DNA of 56,846 nt from Halodesulfovibrio sp. (GCF_015482765.1 NZ_JADMLB010000075.1:1-56846); one strand, 5' to 3'; positions 9,702 to 17,665 are shown, counted from the first letter of the stretch. The notes: generated from the sequence alone by a model not told the origin. Numbers and translations: made by a program.

Positions 9702-11114
9702 ATGAGAACTAAAATTATTGCCACCATTGGTCCGGCCAGTAACTCCCGACAGAAACTGTCAGAACTTATTGAAGCCGGTGTACGGATTTTCAGGCTTAAC
9801 TTCTCTCATGGCGATGCGACCATGTTTGAAGGTCTTATCGCACTTATTCGCGAACTCGAAACCGAGTATGATACCCCGATTACCATTCTTCAGGACCTTT
9901 CCGGCCCTAAAATGCGTATCGGCCAGCTCAGCGAAGACAGCTACACGCTTAAAAAGCATGACCGTCTCGTTCTCGGCCCTTCCGGTTCAGAACATGTGCG
10001 TCAACTTCCATTTATTCCGTTTGATGTTCCAGAGATCATGGAAACTCTGGAAATCGGCGACAAAATCGTACTCGCAGACGGCGTACTTCCGTTCCGCGTG
10101 ACCGAAAAACTCGATCTCGGCGCATTTGAGATTGAATGCCGCAACGACGGATTCCTGACCTCCCGTAAAGGTCTGGCTCTTCCGGGTAAGCCGATCAACC
10201 TTCCGGCTATGACCGAAAAAGACCAGAGAGACCTTCGCGACGGTCTGCGTCTCGGTGTTGATGCCTGTGCACTCTCCTTTGTTCAGACTCCTGCTGACAT
10301 TGAAGTTGCACGCAAGATTATTCTTGAAGCAGGCAAAAACATTCCGATTATCGCAAAACTCGAACGCCAGACATCAGTACAGAACCTCGAAGACATTCTC
10401 GAAGTTACTGACATCATCATGGTTGCCCGTGGTGACCTTGGCGTTGAATGCCCGCTGCCGCAGCTTCCTGCTATGCAGAAACGCATTATCGAAGCATGTA
10501 ACCGCGCAGGCAAACCTGTAATCGTTGCTACCCAGATGCTTCTGTCCATGGTGAACAACCCTGTTCCTACCCGTGCAGAAACCACTGACGTTGCTAACGC
10601 AGTACTCGACGGTACCGACTGTCTTATGCTCTCTGAAGAAACCGCTATGGGTAACTTCCCTGTGCAGACAGTTAAGTACATGACCAAAATCGCTCAGGAA
10701 GCAGAAAAATACTACTTCGAGCAAGAACGTGACATGACTCCAAGCAAAGGTCAGTCTACTCCTGACTTCCTTGCATACTCAGCATGTCTCATGGCTGAAA
10801 AAGTAGAAGCCAAGGCTCTTGTATGTCACTCCAACAGTGGCGCATCTGCCCGCTTAATGTCCGCACGCCGTCCGGATCAGCTTGTTCACGCACTGACTCC
10901 GAACGAAAATGTTCGTCGTGCATTGAACTTCTCATGGGGTGTTGTAACCGATCCTGTTGACAAATCTATTGAAGCCCACCTACAAAGGGCTGAAACATTT
11001 GTTGAAACATCCCCTGAATTCCGTGCCGGAGATCGCGTTGTTATTACTGCAGGACAGCCAAAACCGGGAGGACAAGCCAGGGGTACAAACTTGGTTAAAA
11101 TCTACCATAAGTAA
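9702..11114 (+). CDS. pyk: Pyruvate kinase
   Basis: Catalyses the last step of glycolysis, phosphoenolpyruvate plus ADP to pyruvate plus ATP. The 470 residues begin MRTKIIATIGPAS, the canonical N-terminus. LSGPKMRIG lies near 73-81, and the catalytic segment includes IIAKLER and MVARGDLGVE with the metal- and phosphate-binding residues. The C-terminal allosteric domain (VCHSNSGASARLMSARRP) is intact. An in-frame TTG upstream is part of the promoter, so ATG 9702 is chosen on homology. It is followed by the HD-GYP gene after only 2 nt. Confidence 0.97.
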   Translation: MRTKIIATIGPASNSRQKLSELIEAGVRIFRLNFSHGDATMFEGLIALIRELETEYDTPITILQDLSGPKMRIGQLSEDSYTLKKHDRLVLGPSGSEHVRQLPFIPFDVPEIMETLEIGDKIVLADGVLPFRVTEKLDLGAFEIECRNDGFLTSRKGLALPGKPINLPAMTEKDQRDLRDGLRLGVDACALSFVQTPADIEVARKIILEAGKNIPIIAKLERQTSVQNLEDILEVTDIIMVARGDLGVECPLPQLPAMQKRIIEACNRAGKPVIVATQMLLSMVNNPVPTRAETTDVANAVLDGTDCLMLSEETAMGNFPVQTVKYMTKIAQEAEKYYFEQERDMTPSKGQSTPDFLAYSACLMAEKVEAKALVCHSNSGASARLMSARRPDQLVHALTPNENVRRALNFSWGVVTDPVDKSIEAHLQRAETFVETSPEFRAGDRVVITAGQPKPGGQARGTNLVKIYHK

Positions 11115-11116
11115 GT

Positions 11117-12115
11117 ATGACAACTGATCGTTCCGCTGCTTCCGAAAGCTTTAGAGAGGCCTATTACCAGATTGCTAAGTCAATTCTGGAAAGCTTCCCG
11201 AAATACAGACCACCACTGGATCTGTTTGTGTACAAAGATGAGTCTGCCACGCTTGAAACCTATTGTCGTAAAGGCCATAGGCTCTCTAACGAGCAGGTAG
11301 ATGAAATCCACAAATTATGCGGTGATGGCAGCCTGTTTGTAGCCCGTGCTGACCATGCGGTGTACTTCAAGCACATTGTCAAACAGCTTGACCTTGTTCT
11401 TGTTGATGAAAACTTGAAAGAGACAGAAATCGCTGAAGTGATTATTCAGGCGTTAACCATCCGCCTTGAAGAATTCTTTGACCAGCCCGTCCGCCCAGTG
11501 TTTGAAACACTGTACAAAGACGTTATGGTATTCACGGAATTTCTTGCTCAGGATAAGTTCCGCATTAAACTCTTCATGCGTCGCCTAGCATTGAAAGAGC
11601 ATAAACTCAGCTCTCACTCGCTGAACAGCTGTATTGCCGGACTCTGGCTCTTTTTTGAAACCCGCAAGGATTTCAAACGCAGGGATCTGGATAAAGCAAC
11701 ACTGGCACTGTTATTACATGATCTTGGAATGACAAAAGTTCCTTCCTTTATCTTGTCTAAAACAGAGCCGCTGAAACGTGATGAGCGAGCAAAAATCATC
11801 GATCATGCCCTTCAGGGCGGAAAGGTGGTTCATAAACTGGGCTTTGCTTTCGACGAAATGGTGCAAGCCATTATGCAGCACCATGAACGATTAGACGGAA
11901 CTGGATACCCTAACAAGCTTAAAGGTGATGATATCGGCTGGTTCGGCAGACTTGCTGCGGTTGCTGACTCCTTCAGCGCCATGATTACTGACCGCAATTA
12001 CGCCCCTGCAATTGCACCCGCTGAAGCGGCTGCTTCTCTTCAAAAAGATGAAAAGCGCTACGACAGCAAATACACATCACTGCTTAATGCAGCATATGCC
12101 ACCAACTTGTTTTAG
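11117..12115 (+). CDS. HD-GYP domain protein, putative cyclic-di-GMP phosphodiesterase
   Basis: 332 residues. The C-terminal half carries a full HD-GYP signature: His167, HD at 201-202, HHERLDGTGYP at 255-265 and Asp284. These are the metal-binding and specificity residues of phosphodiesterases that linearise c-di-GMP. The N-terminal ~150 residues match no domain I recognise and may be sensory; no membrane segment is seen. It is 2 nt behind pyk, so the two are probably co-transcribed, and it is followed by a strong terminator. Coupling of a glycolytic gene to c-di-GMP turnover is an inference from the operon only. Confidence 0.85.
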   Translation: MTTDRSAASESFREAYYQIAKSILESFPKYRPPLDLFVYKDESATLETYCRKGHRLSNEQVDEIHKLCGDGSLFVARADHAVYFKHIVKQLDLVLVDENLKETEIAEVIIQALTIRLEEFFDQPVRPVFETLYKDVMVFTEFLAQDKFRIKLFMRRLALKEHKLSSHSLNSCIAGLWLFFETRKDFKRRDLDKATLALLLHDLGMTKVPSFILSKTEPLKRDERAKIIDHALQGGKVVHKLGFAFDEMVQAIMQHHERLDGTGYPNKLKGDDIGWFGRLAAVADSFSAMITDRNYAPAIAPAEAAASLQKDEKRYDSKYTSLLNAAYATNLF

Positions 12116-12137
12116 CATCACCGCTATTACGCCCATA

Positions 12138-12169
12138 AAAGACCACTACGCGAGCAGTGGTCTTTTTTT
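12138..12169 (+). terminator. Intrinsic terminator after the HD-GYP gene
   Basis: Perfect stem AAGACCACT / AGTGGTCTT around an 8-nt loop, followed by seven T residues. It separates the pyk unit from the export operon. Confidence 0.93.
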
Positions 12170-12284
12170 CGCCTATCTAACTGTATACACATTATTTTTA
12201 CCATCCTTCCGCTCTTAGAATAGCTATCACACTCATATGTAGCGTACAGTTTACGTGTCCCTTGACGCAAAAGGATACACTGTA

Positions 12285-13529
12285 ATGCGTAAACTGCCGG
12301 TTTCTCTTCCATCTATCATTATTGGAGTATTGCTTCTCATCGGAGCAATATGGTTTCTCCTTGCCCAACAGTCAGATGATGCTGTCCGAGTGTTACGCAC
12401 AGCCACAGCACAACGGGGCAGTGTATCAGTCCAGCTTAAATCAACCGGAATCATCAAGCCTCAGGTCGGTGCTATTGTAAAAACAGGCACACGGGCAACC
12501 GGTCTTATCAAACGCATGCTTGTGCAAGTAGGGGACAGGGTCAAACAAGGTGTCCTTATCGCCAAGATTGATGATCGGGAAGAACGTGCGGTTTATCAGG
12601 CTCAGGAAGCGGCACTGCGCCAAGCTCAGGCAGAGCTGACCAATGTGAATAAGACGTACCCAATCCAGATAGATCAAGCTCAGGCAACGCTCAAAGGCTC
12701 GCTTGCAGAGCGACGCTTCACCTACCTGACCTGGCAGCGAAATACAGCTCTCGTGGCGACCGGTGTTCTCGAGCAGGCAGCACTGGATGAGGCATACCAG
12801 AACTATGTCGTTGCTGCCACACAGGCTAAAGCAGATGAAGAGGCGCTGAATCTCGTAGAAGAAAACTATGTGACTGATCTCATCAAAGCCGTAGAAGGTG
12901 TTGTTTCTGCCGAAGCTGATCTTGAAAACGCCAGTATTCAGATCAGTTACACAGAAATTTATGCTCCTATTACCGGAGTAGTAAGCCAAGTTACAGCTCA
13001 GGAAGGGGAAACAGTTGTTACAGGACTGGAAGTAGCGAATCTTATCACCATTCTTGATCCAACGCGTCTGGAAATGCTCATATACGTTGACGAAACCGAT
13101 GTCGGCACCGTGACCAAAGGAATGCCGGTCAATTTTTCTGTTGATGCCTATCCCAATACAATTTTCAGGGGGATGGTTGAAACAATTTATCCTGAAGCCG
13201 TCATACAGGATAACATCGTCTACTATCAGGCTCTCGTTCCACTTTCCGCCGCAACTGCCCTGCAACTTCGTCCGGAAATGACCACACAGTGCTCAATCAT
13301 CACGAAAGAAATCGACAGTGTTCTCGTTGTCCCAAACGAAGCTATCAAGTGGGTTGATGGAAAAAAATATGTTTATGTTGTGGATGCAGATGGAGACGCC
13401 ACGCCTGTTTCTCCCAAATTCGGCATTATGGGAGAGGAGAATACTGAGATCCTTTCAGGCATCAACGAAGGTGAGAAGGTAGCAACACGAATTATCATTC
13501 CAACCATTAATGCAGACAGTAATAAATAA
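12285..13529 (+). CDS. Periplasmic adaptor (membrane fusion) protein, MacA/HlyD type
   Basis: The adaptor links inner-membrane ABC permeases to an outer-membrane channel for tripartite export. From ATG 12285 (AAAGGA ten bases upstream) it has 414 residues. There is one N-terminal membrane helix (about 9-27), the first half of a lipoyl domain, a coiled-coil hairpin rich in QAQ and EAALRQAQAEL (about 100-215), the second lipoyl half (YAPITGVVSQV), and beta-barrel and membrane-proximal domains. The in-frame upstream GTG at 12255 lacks a ribosome binding site. The ATPase follows by 5 nt; the two permeases lie about 6.5 kb further on. No outer-membrane channel gene is nearby, so a TolC-like partner would be encoded elsewhere. 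Confidence 0.88.
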   Translation: MRKLPVSLPSIIIGVLLLIGAIWFLLAQQSDDAVRVLRTATAQRGSVSVQLKSTGIIKPQVGAIVKTGTRATGLIKRMLVQVGDRVKQGVLIAKIDDREERAVYQAQEAALRQAQAELTNVNKTYPIQIDQAQATLKGSLAERRFTYLTWQRNTALVATGVLEQAALDEAYQNYVVAATQAKADEEALNLVEENYVTDLIKAVEGVVSAEADLENASIQISYTEIYAPITGVVSQVTAQEGETVVTGLEVANLITILDPTRLEMLIYVDETDVGTVTKGMPVNFSVDAYPNTIFRGMVETIYPEAVIQDNIVYYQALVPLSAATALQLRPEMTTQCSIITKEIDSVLVVPNEAIKWVDGKKYVYVVDADGDATPVSPKFGIMGEENTEILSGINEGEKVATRIIIPTINADSNK

Positions 13530-13534
13530 AGAGT

Positions 13535-14263
13535 ATGAATAAGCCGGTAATTGAGACAAAGGCACTCACACGCACCTTCAGTCAAGGAGGGCAAACCGTC
13601 AATGCGGTGAAGTCCCTTGATCTGGTCATCAACCATGGAGAACTCGTGGCGATTCAGGGCACTTCGGGCTCGGGAAAATCCACGCTTCTACATCTCCTTG
13701 CCCTTCTCGATCGTCCTACGTCCGGCTCCTACTTTCTTGACGGAACCAACACTGCCCAAATGACTGATGATGAACAAAGTGATGCTCGAAACAAACTGAC
13801 CGGCATTGTCTTTCAGAACTTCTACCTCATCCCGTATGCCACAGCTGTGGAGAATGTTATGCTCCCAGGGCTGTATGGACACAGGGCACGCACCAAGCTT
13901 CGACAGCATGCTGAAGAACTGCTTGATGCTGTAGGGCTGGGAGACAGGCTCACGTTTAAGCCTTCGAGTCTTTCAGGCGGACAACAGCAACGAGTCGCCC
14001 TTGCCAGAGCCTTGTTCAACGATCCGCCTCTTCTTCTCGCTGATGAACCCACAGGGCAGCTGGATTCCAGCACCAGCAACGAAATTCTTGATCTGTTCAA
14101 AAAGATTAATGAGCTGGGAAAAACCATAATTCTTGTTACACACGACCCGCTTACCGCCGGCAGTGCACGACGACGCATTGTTTTTAAAGACGGAGAAGTG
14201 GTAAGTGATAAAACCCAACAGCCCGTCCGTAATTCTGACACTGCGGACAGCTCTATACAATAA
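13535..14263 (+). CDS. ABC transporter ATP-binding protein, MacB/LolD family
   Basis: 242-residue nucleotide-binding subunit. Walker A GTSGSGKST at 42-50, Q-loop near 94, signature LSGGQ at 146-150, Walker B LLLADEP about 167-172 and switch His at 203 are all intact. The LolD/MacB subclass is indicated by the closely similar opening VNAVKSLDL and by QQQRVALARAL. In MacB proper this domain is fused to the permease; here it is separate. Its natural partners are the adaptor just upstream and the two FtsX-type permeases at 20075-22551. The binding-protein gene 20 nt downstream belongs to a different ABC family and is unlikely to use this ATPase. Confidence 0.92.
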   Translation: MNKPVIETKALTRTFSQGGQTVNAVKSLDLVINHGELVAIQGTSGSGKSTLLHLLALLDRPTSGSYFLDGTNTAQMTDDEQSDARNKLTGIVFQNFYLIPYATAVENVMLPGLYGHRARTKLRQHAEELLDAVGLGDRLTFKPSSLSGGQQQRVALARALFNDPPLLLADEPTGQLDSSTSNEILDLFKKINELGKTIILVTHDPLTAGSARRRIVFKDGEVVSDKTQQPVRNSDTADSSIQ

Positions 14264-14282
14264 CAACACGCGAGGAGACATT

Positions 14283-15206
14283 ATGTATAAGTCCATCATT
14301 ACGTTTCTTTTTGCAGCATTTTTTCTAGCGTCCACTGTTCCTGCTTATGCAGAAACAGCCCCTATACGCTTTGCAGTTCCGCCATGGTCAGGGGCTATGG
14401 TTAAAGCAGCAGTAGCTACACAGGTTCTGGATGCACTGGGCTACAAAACATCAACCGTTCCTATGGAAGCTTCCGAAGTATACAAAGCTCTCGATGCAGG
14501 AGAAGTGGATGTCTACATGAGTTCATGGCTTCCAACACAGGAAATGCTTCTTGAACCATTACTGAAAACAAAGAATGTGCATGTTGCCGGAGTGAATGTT
14601 GCCCGCGCGCATACCGGACTTTGCGTTCCCGGATATGCACACGCTAAGGGTGTAGAGAATCTTGAAGATCTTGCAAAGCATGCTGATAAATTCAATTCCA
14701 CTATCTACACAAGTGAACCCGGTTCCGGCATGTATATCCTTGTTGATGAACTTATTAAGAAAAATACAGACGGACTTGGCAGCTGGAAACAGCAAGGTGC
14801 GCCTGTTGATGATATGCTGAAAGATGTCATCAGCGCTTTTAAAGAGAAAAAATGGGTTGTATTCACATGCTGGGAGCCACACTGGATGAACATCACTCTG
14901 GACATGCGCTACTTGAAAAGCATGGGAGGTGCCCCGAAACTTATTGCCGAAAGCACCATCAACACACTTATCCGTGCTGACATAAAAACAGCGAATCCCG
15001 ATGCGTACCTGTTCTTGTCCCGCTTCAATGTGAGCAAATTGACACAAGGAAAATGGACATATGACATTTCGCTTAAAGAGCAGGATGTTAACGAAACAGC
15101 TTCCGCATGGATCAAAGGAAACCTTGATACTGTTCGTCAGTGGCTTGGCAATATTAAAGCCGCGAACGGTGATCTGGCCTCAGATGTTATCAAAACAAAA
15201 TTCTAA
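14283..15206 (+). CDS. Glycine betaine/choline-type substrate-binding protein (OpuAC/ProX family)
   Basis: 307-residue periplasmic binding protein. ATG 14283 follows GAGGAG; the signal peptide (1-23) ends AYA before ETAPIRFA. The fold matches the ProX/OpuAC family, which binds glycine betaine, proline betaine or choline in an aromatic cage. WSGAMVKAAVA, DVYMSSWLPTQ and FTCWEPHWM carry likely cage tryptophans. No ProV/ProW partner is next to it, so it is an orphan here. Osmoprotectant uptake would suit a marine cell. No terminator separates it from the upstream ATPase gene or from the Phe-leader module downstream. Confidence 0.87.
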   Translation: MYKSIITFLFAAFFLASTVPAYAETAPIRFAVPPWSGAMVKAAVATQVLDALGYKTSTVPMEASEVYKALDAGEVDVYMSSWLPTQEMLLEPLLKTKNVHVAGVNVARAHTGLCVPGYAHAKGVENLEDLAKHADKFNSTIYTSEPGSGMYILVDELIKKNTDGLGSWKQQGAPVDDMLKDVISAFKEKKWVVFTCWEPHWMNITLDMRYLKSMGGAPKLIAESTINTLIRADIKTANPDAYLFLSRFNVSKLTQGKWTYDISLKEQDVNETASAWIKGNLDTVRQWLGNIKAANGDLASDVIKTKF

Positions 15207-15218
15207 CGGCACACAAAA

Positions 15219-15254
15219 TCGAACTTGACATTTTTGTACAAACACAGATAGAGA
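15219..15254 (+). promoter_or_regulatory. Promoter of Phe-leader symporter module (copy 1)
   Basis: A 20-nt block (15219-15238) containing perfect TTGACA (15225-15230) is identical in copy 2. A weak -10 (TAGAGA, 15249-15254) lies 18 bp after the -35. The distance from the -35 to the leader ATG is 30 nt in both copies, so the transcript may start at or very near the ATG. Confidence 0.65.
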
Positions 15255-15260
15255 ATTCAC

Positions 15261-15350
15261 ATGAACAACTTAACCACCAATTTCCTTTTTGCGTTTTTTG
15301 GTTTCCGCGGCATTCAGGCCTGCGGATCGGTTGAGTGTGTTCAAACGTAA
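15261..15350 (+). CDS. Phenylalanine-rich leader peptide (attenuator peptide, copy 1)
   Basis: A 29-residue frame: MNNLTT, then NFLFAFFGFR, then GIQA and CGSVECVQT before the stop. Five of eight consecutive residues (8-15) are Phe, as TTC/TTT codons. The last Phe codon (15303-15305) directly precedes RNA segment 1. The same reading frame occurs upstream of the second symporter with Tyr in place of Phe and with an identical CGSVEC. This is the architecture of attenuator peptides such as PheL. Its likely job is to make the ribosome pause when charged tRNA-Phe is scarce, not to act as a protein. Confidence 0.87.
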   Translation: MNNLTTNFLFAFFGFRGIQACGSVECVQT

Positions 15351-15406
15351 CACAAACTAACTCTATGCACCGATGAAACCGCAGGCGAAAGTCTGCGGTT
15401 TTTTTT
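15305..15406 (+). promoter_or_regulatory. Transcription attenuator, Phe type (segments 1-4 and terminator)
   Basis: Four segments pair in alternatives. 1:2 hairpin: CCGC-GGC (15305-15311) with GCC-T-GCGG (15318-15325). 2:3 antiterminator: GCCTGCGG (15318-15325) with CCGCAGGC (15379-15386), extended by ATCGGT (15326-15331) with ACCGAT (15369-15374). 3:4 terminator: AACCGCAG (15377-15384) with CTGCGGTT (15393-15400), followed by a T run. Ribosome stalling on the Phe codons would cover segment 1, free segment 2 to trap segment 3, and so prevent termination. Copy 2 keeps the pairings with compensating changes. Confidence 0.85.
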
Positions 15407-15430
15407 GTACCCTTAACACAGGAGACACAT

Positions 15431-15598
15431 ATGCTACTCGGACTCGGAAGTATTGAAACAGCATTGCCGTACTGGCTCTGCATCCTTTCAACCATTGGTT
15501 GTATCGCGTACGGGATCAAGAACTGGAACAATGCAGGTGAGCCTGACACTGTGACAGCTGAAGTAGAAGTAATAGTGCAGGAAAGCACGGACAACTAA
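15431..15598 (+). CDS. Small single-helix membrane protein, putative symporter accessory subunit (copy 1)
   Basis: 55 residues starting at ATG 15431 behind GGAGA. One hydrophobic helix (about 12-29: LPYWLCILSTIGCIAYGI) is followed by KNWNNAGEPDT and an acidic tail. It lies after the attenuator and 14 nt before the symporter start. The partner in copy 2 is nearly identical through residue 40 but differs in the tail. This resembles the small accessory proteins found beside some sodium:solute symporters; the exact role (stability, assembly or transport) is unknown. Confidence 0.8.
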   Translation: MLLGLGSIETALPYWLCILSTIGCIAYGIKNWNNAGEPDTVTAEVEVIVQESTDN

Positions 15599-15612
15599 GA
15601 GGAGTTACCGAC

Positions 15613-17208
15613 GTGGCCGTCAAACTTATTACCGCATTGCTGTACTTTGCAGCAGTTTTTTATCTGGGCTGGAAAGGATGGAAGGAGACCAAGGGGGCAA
15701 GTGACTACATGCTTGCCGGACGCTCAGTGAACCCTTTCATCATGGCCATGTCATATGGTGCAACCTTCGTCTCCACATCTGCTATCATTGGCTTTGGTGG
15801 TGTCGCTGCTATGTTCGGCATGCCTCTGCTCTGGCTTGCTTTTCTCACAATTTTTGTTGGTGTTTTTCTCGCCATGGTTTTTCTCGGAAAACGCACACGC
15901 CGTATGGGATTAACACTGAACTGCCACACGTTTCCTGAACTGCTCGGAAAGCGTTACAACTCCAAGTTTGTTCAATCGTTCTCCGGCGGCATCATCTTTT
16001 TCTTCATCCCTGTGTATGCGGCAGCGGTTCTTACCGGTATCTGCCGTATGACTGAAGTATCTTTAGGGCTGCCGTACGAATGGATGCTCATCGGCATTAC
16101 CGCAATCCTCTCTCTGTATGTGATCACCGGCGGTATGAAGGCTGTTATGTACACAGACGCATTCCAGGGAACCATCATGGCAGCGATGATGCTCTTTCTT
16201 CTGGGATACACCTACTACCTGCTCGGCGGTGTGGTTCCAGCACACGAAAAGCTCACAGCCATGTCTTACCTTATGCCGGAAGCATTGCAGAAAGGCGGCA
16301 TTCTCGGCTGGACACAGGGGTCAGCACAAGGCACACCGCTTTGGCTCGTTATCTACACAACACTGGTTTACGGTGTAGGCATCGGTGTACTCGCACAACC
16401 GCAGCTTGCCGTTCGCTTCATGACTGTTTCCAGCGACAAAGAGCTTAACAGAGCAGTGCTGTACGGTGCTATCTTCCTTATGCTGACGGTGTTCGTTATC
16501 TTTGTTGTAGGCGCACTTTCCAATGCTATTTTCTTCGAACAATTCGGAAAAATCAGTATCCAGATGGCAGGCGGAAACCTTGATAAGATCATTCCAGTCT
16601 TCATTGAAAGCATTATGCCTCCGTGGTTCTCAGCGGCATTCCTGCTCGCCATGTTTGCGGCGGCCATGTCAACGCTCTCAAGTCAATTCCACATTGGCGG
16701 AACCTCTCTTGCACATGATGTTTCGCAGGTTGTTATGCCGACAAAGCGTGATTCCAAACAGATCAGTCAGCTCGGTATCTTCGCAACTATTCTTGCGACG
16801 TTGGTATGGGCTTGGTTACTTCCGCCCTCCATTGTTGCGCGTGCCACTGCGTTCTTCTTCGGTCTCACAGGTGCGGCGTTTCTTCCAGCATACATTTTCG
16901 GGCTGTACTGGAAAGGAATGACCAAAACCGGAGCCAAGCTTTCTATGGTCGGCGGGTTTACCGTATCGATGCTCTGGATGCTCTTCATCCATAAGAAAGA
17001 AGCGGTTGCCATCGGGCTTTGTCAGACACTGTTCGGAAAAGCGACTCTGGTAGCAGATGCGGCTCCTGGAAGTACGATGTTCCTGCTCCAGTGGGTTGAT
17101 CCGAACGTTGTTGCGCTTCCTGTGTCCCTGACCATTGCTGTTGTCGTCAGTCTCGTTTCTCGCAGTTTGGCAGAAGATCACATTCAGCTTTGTTGGCAGA
17201 ACAACTAA
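15613..17208 (+). CDS. Sodium:solute symporter (SSS family), predicted phenylalanine transporter
   Basis: 531-residue SSS-family (TC 2.A.21) protein with about 13 membrane helices. Typical elements include the N-terminal DYMLAGRSVNPF, ATFVSTSAIIGFGG and the helix with AMSTLSSQFHIGGTSLAHD, whose serines fall in the region that forms the Na2 site in this family. The start is GTG at 15613 with GAGGAG upstream. It is close to identical to the second symporter at 18060 along most of its length. The family alone does not reveal the substrate. The Phe-rich attenuator upstream predicts expression during phenylalanine shortage and hence Phe uptake; this part is inference. Confidence 0.87.
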   Translation: MAVKLITALLYFAAVFYLGWKGWKETKGASDYMLAGRSVNPFIMAMSYGATFVSTSAIIGFGGVAAMFGMPLLWLAFLTIFVGVFLAMVFLGKRTRRMGLTLNCHTFPELLGKRYNSKFVQSFSGGIIFFFIPVYAAAVLTGICRMTEVSLGLPYEWMLIGITAILSLYVITGGMKAVMYTDAFQGTIMAAMMLFLLGYTYYLLGGVVPAHEKLTAMSYLMPEALQKGGILGWTQGSAQGTPLWLVIYTTLVYGVGIGVLAQPQLAVRFMTVSSDKELNRAVLYGAIFLMLTVFVIFVVGALSNAIFFEQFGKISIQMAGGNLDKIIPVFIESIMPPWFSAAFLLAMFAAAMSTLSSQFHIGGTSLAHDVSQVVMPTKRDSKQISQLGIFATILATLVWAWLLPPSIVARATAFFFGLTGAAFLPAYIFGLYWKGMTKTGAKLSMVGGFTVSMLWMLFIHKKEAVAIGLCQTLFGKATLVADAAPGSTMFLLQWVDPNVVALPVSLTIAVVVSLVSRSLAEDHIQLCWQNN

Positions 17209-17221
17209 GCTCAAGGATGTT

Positions 17222-17384
17222 GTCTCCGACGGGCAAAGGCTCTGCCCCGCACAAGAGACTGGCATCCGTAAGCACTCGTTCAGCGTGAACGGCAAAACAC
17301 CACAGCGTTCCGCTGAGCGTGTTAAGCAGATGTCTCCGACGGGCAAGGGCTCTGCCTCCACAAGGGACTGGTATCCGTAAACAC
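17222..17384 (+). repeat. Two direct intergenic repeats (about 53 bp each)
   Basis: Copy A at 17222-17275 and copy B at 17332-17384 share GTCTCCGACGGGCAA, GGCTCTGCC, and ACTGG-ATCCGTAA with a few mismatches; their starts are 110 bp apart. They lie in the 457-bp gap between the first symporter and the second leader, which has no credible gene. Similar GC-rich intergenic repeats are common in Desulfovibrio-type genomes as I recall, but I cannot confirm family membership. Confidence 0.75.
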
Positions 17385-17387
17385 CCG

Positions 17388-17406
17388 CAAGGGGGACGCC
17401 CCCTTG
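17388..17406 (+). repeat. Perfect GC-rich hairpin
   Basis: CAAGGGGG / CCCCCTTG with a 3-nt loop ACG, directly after repeat copy B. There is no T run, so it is more likely part of the intergenic repeat element than a terminator. Confidence 0.7.
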
Positions 17407-17481
17407 ACCGCGGTTTAACGCGACGACATCAAGCACTTATTCCATTGGAAGCCGCGGCTACATTACCTTTCTACTATCAAG

Positions 17482-17517
17482 AAGAGGCTGTCATTTAAAA
17501 GTGAACAGCCTCTTTTT
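17482..17517 (+). terminator. Intrinsic terminator of first symporter unit
   Basis: Ten-base perfect stem AAGAGGCTGT / ACAGCCTCTT, followed by TTTT. It ends the first module about 270 bp after the symporter stop, so the second module must use its own promoter. Confidence 0.9.
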
Positions 17518-17665
17518 TATATGTACATCGAGATAACCAGTTTTCATTAAGCCAATACATTATGGAAGAACATAAGAGAGACTCTCTGGTGTCAGCTGGT
17601 TGAAAAGACTTCCCTCTAAACTATATTTTTCGACGATATCGAAAAAATAAGCTTTTTCTGCTTTG

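Noticed and set aside
12255-12284. Upstream GTG start for the adaptor protein
   Set aside because: No Shine-Dalgarno sequence; ATG 12285 is preceded by AAAGGA and directly begins the signal-anchor helix.
17222-17384. The two ~53-bp repeats as a CRISPR array or insertion sequence remnant
   Set aside because: Only two diverged copies, no regular spacers, no cas genes, no transposase or terminal inverted repeats.
16816-17436. Long minus-strand open frame over the end of the first symporter
   Set aside because: It is antisense to a clear symporter gene, has no family features and no ribosome binding site; similar shadows occur over the second copy.
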